From: Ferruginibacter sp. | Lineage (GTDB): Bacteria > Bacteroidota > Bacteroidia > Chitinophagales > Chitinophagaceae | Direction of reading: 5' to 3' | Assembly (NCBI GenBank): GCA_025362765.1 | Contig: JANYFI010000613.1 | Coordinates: 1-6,338, forward strand | Length of the DNA stretch: 6,338 nt | Part shown: piece after piece, positions 5,644 to 6,338 of the stretch | How positions within the stretch are numbered: position 1 is the stretch's first letter | Layout of the letters: each line of letters begins with the position of its first letter | Position numbers and translations under genes: made by a program | Notes under the pieces: model-generated | What the model was told of the DNA's origin: nothing | Seen by the model: the letters and a program-made list of their open reading frames with translations, nothing else | Database searches by the model: none

Positions 5644-6036
5644 ATGACCTCTTCCGAAAGTAAAAAACCCGCTATTCTGGTTGTTGACGATGATAAGGAT
5701 TTGCTTGAATTGCTGCGCATAAAATTGATAAAAGAAGGTTGTGAAGTAATTATTTCCAAAAATGGTGAGAAAATAAACGAACTAATAGCAGAAAAAAACC
5801 CTGACTGTATTTTATTGGATATCCATATGGATGGGATTAATGGAACAGATATTTGCAAAAAACTGAAATCGCAGGAGCCTACCTGCGACATCCCCATATT
5901 ATTGTTATCAGGAAATCATAACATTGAAAAAATAGCCGCAATTTGCGGAGCAGATGGCCATATTTCAAAGCCACTTGATATAAGGCTGTTTGCACAAAAA
6001 ATTAAAGATGTGCTTAAGCTGAGATATTTTTTATAA
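5644..6036 (+). CDS. Stand-alone receiver (CheY-like) domain protein
   Basis: A 130-residue cytoplasmic protein made of one receiver domain and nothing else. After a short polar start (MTSSESKKPA) it shows strand one with the acidic pair Asp15/Asp16 (ILVVDDDKDL), the phosphorylation site Asp59 (CILLDIHMDG), Ser89 in the conserved T/S position (ILLLSGN) and Lys109 in ISKPL, so every residue needed for phosphotransfer is there. The C-terminus ends KLRYFL with no output domain, so it must act by binding a partner or by relaying phosphate, as CheY or Spo0F-type proteins do. No histidine kinase is adjacent, and the LytS/LytTR pair lies 2 kb upstream across the decay zone. The ATG at 5644 follows an A/T-rich stretch without a ribosome site. 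The next gene starts 196 bp further on and probably has its own promoter. Confidence 0.92.
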   Translation: MTSSESKKPAILVVDDDKDLLELLRIKLIKEGCEVIISKNGEKINELIAEKNPDCILLDIHMDGINGTDICKKLKSQEPTCDIPILLLSGNHNIEKIAAICGADGHISKPLDIRLFAQKIKDVLKLRYFL

Positions 6037-6232
6037 TAGTCGTTAAATTTTCCCTCTACAAACTATTTAGCTGGCTTTCATTAAATACAAAAGAAGAATC
6101 CAATTCCATTTAGCCCGGTAGCTACTTTGTCTCCTGCACAAATGACCTAACAAAAACAATGTCCATTTTATATGTTTAATTATATTGTGACAGCATGTAT
6201 TAAAATATGTGCGGTTAGTAAAAAATTAAAAC

Positions 6233-6338
6233 ATGTGGAAAGCATTAATTACAGGCCTTACCATGGGTTTGTATTTGGCCATATCGGTAGGGCCTTTACT
6301 ATTTACGGTGATAAAACAAAGCCTTAACAATGGTATCC
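6233..6338 (+). CDS. LysE/RhtB-family transporter, N-terminal part (runs off the window)
   Basis: The ATG at 6233 opens a frame that is still open at the window end (35 codons): MWKALITGLTMGLYLAISVG, then PLLFTVIKQSLNNGI. It shows a first transmembrane helix with the family's small-residue and SVGP turn, then the second segment FTVIKQSLNNG. This is the hallmark start of LysE-type exporters, where the usual text is S-P/V-G-P followed by a run to K-Q-S-L-x-x-G. Bacteroidota members carry just this KQSLNNG version. Relatives export amino acids or similar small molecules across the inner membrane; the substrate cannot be read from this part. The start codon is preceded by A-rich sequence (aaaaaattaaaac) as is common for this phylum. 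About five further helices should follow outside the window. Confidence 0.85.
   Translation, partial: MWKALITGLTMGLYLAISVGPLLFTVIKQSLNNGI

Overview
The window looks like chromosomal DNA of a member of the Bacteroidota, most likely near Chitinophagaceae. The evidence is a moderately AT-rich composition with A/T-rich intergenic stretches, almost no Shine-Dalgarno sequences, a LytS-type kinase paired with a LytTR regulator, a secreted protein built from long near-identical repeats, and a LysE-family exporter of the Bacteroidota type. The genus is an inference from style; no marker gene is present.

Layout. (1) 1-1331, minus strand: the first 443 codons of a secreted protein made of 134-residue pre-peptidase C-terminal (PPC)-like repeats. 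Its 3' end lies outside the window. (2) 1332-1820: a divergent intergenic region with a possible terminator/anti-terminator pair just before the kinase gene. (3) 1821-3576, plus strand: a sensor kinase of the LytS/YehU type and its LytTR response regulator, overlapping by 26 nt and clearly one operon. (4) 3577-5643: about 2 kb with no intact gene. It is a decay zone. It holds a minus-strand secreted-protein gene broken by two apparently compensating frameshifts (3645-4064), three degenerate 53-59 bp tandem repeats, a UUCG hairpin and a strong terminator that together suggest a small RNA, the front half of a Nudix gene with an internal deletion (5004-5206), and a fragment that may be the start of a four-helix-bundle (Avd-like) gene (5246-5359). 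(5) 5644-6036, plus strand: an intact stand-alone receiver-domain protein. (6) 6233 to the end, plus strand: the first 35 codons of a LysE/RhtB-family transporter.

Working relationships. The kinase and LytTR regulator form a complete sensing-to-transcription pair. Their target is not shown by the sequence, although the divergently transcribed repeat protein shares their upstream region and is a reasonable first candidate. The receiver-only protein has no partner kinase in view. I see no defence system, CRISPR array, insertion sequence, integrase, tRNA or rRNA. The most unusual content is the cluster of gene remnants plus the candidate structured RNA between 3.6 and 5.6 kb.
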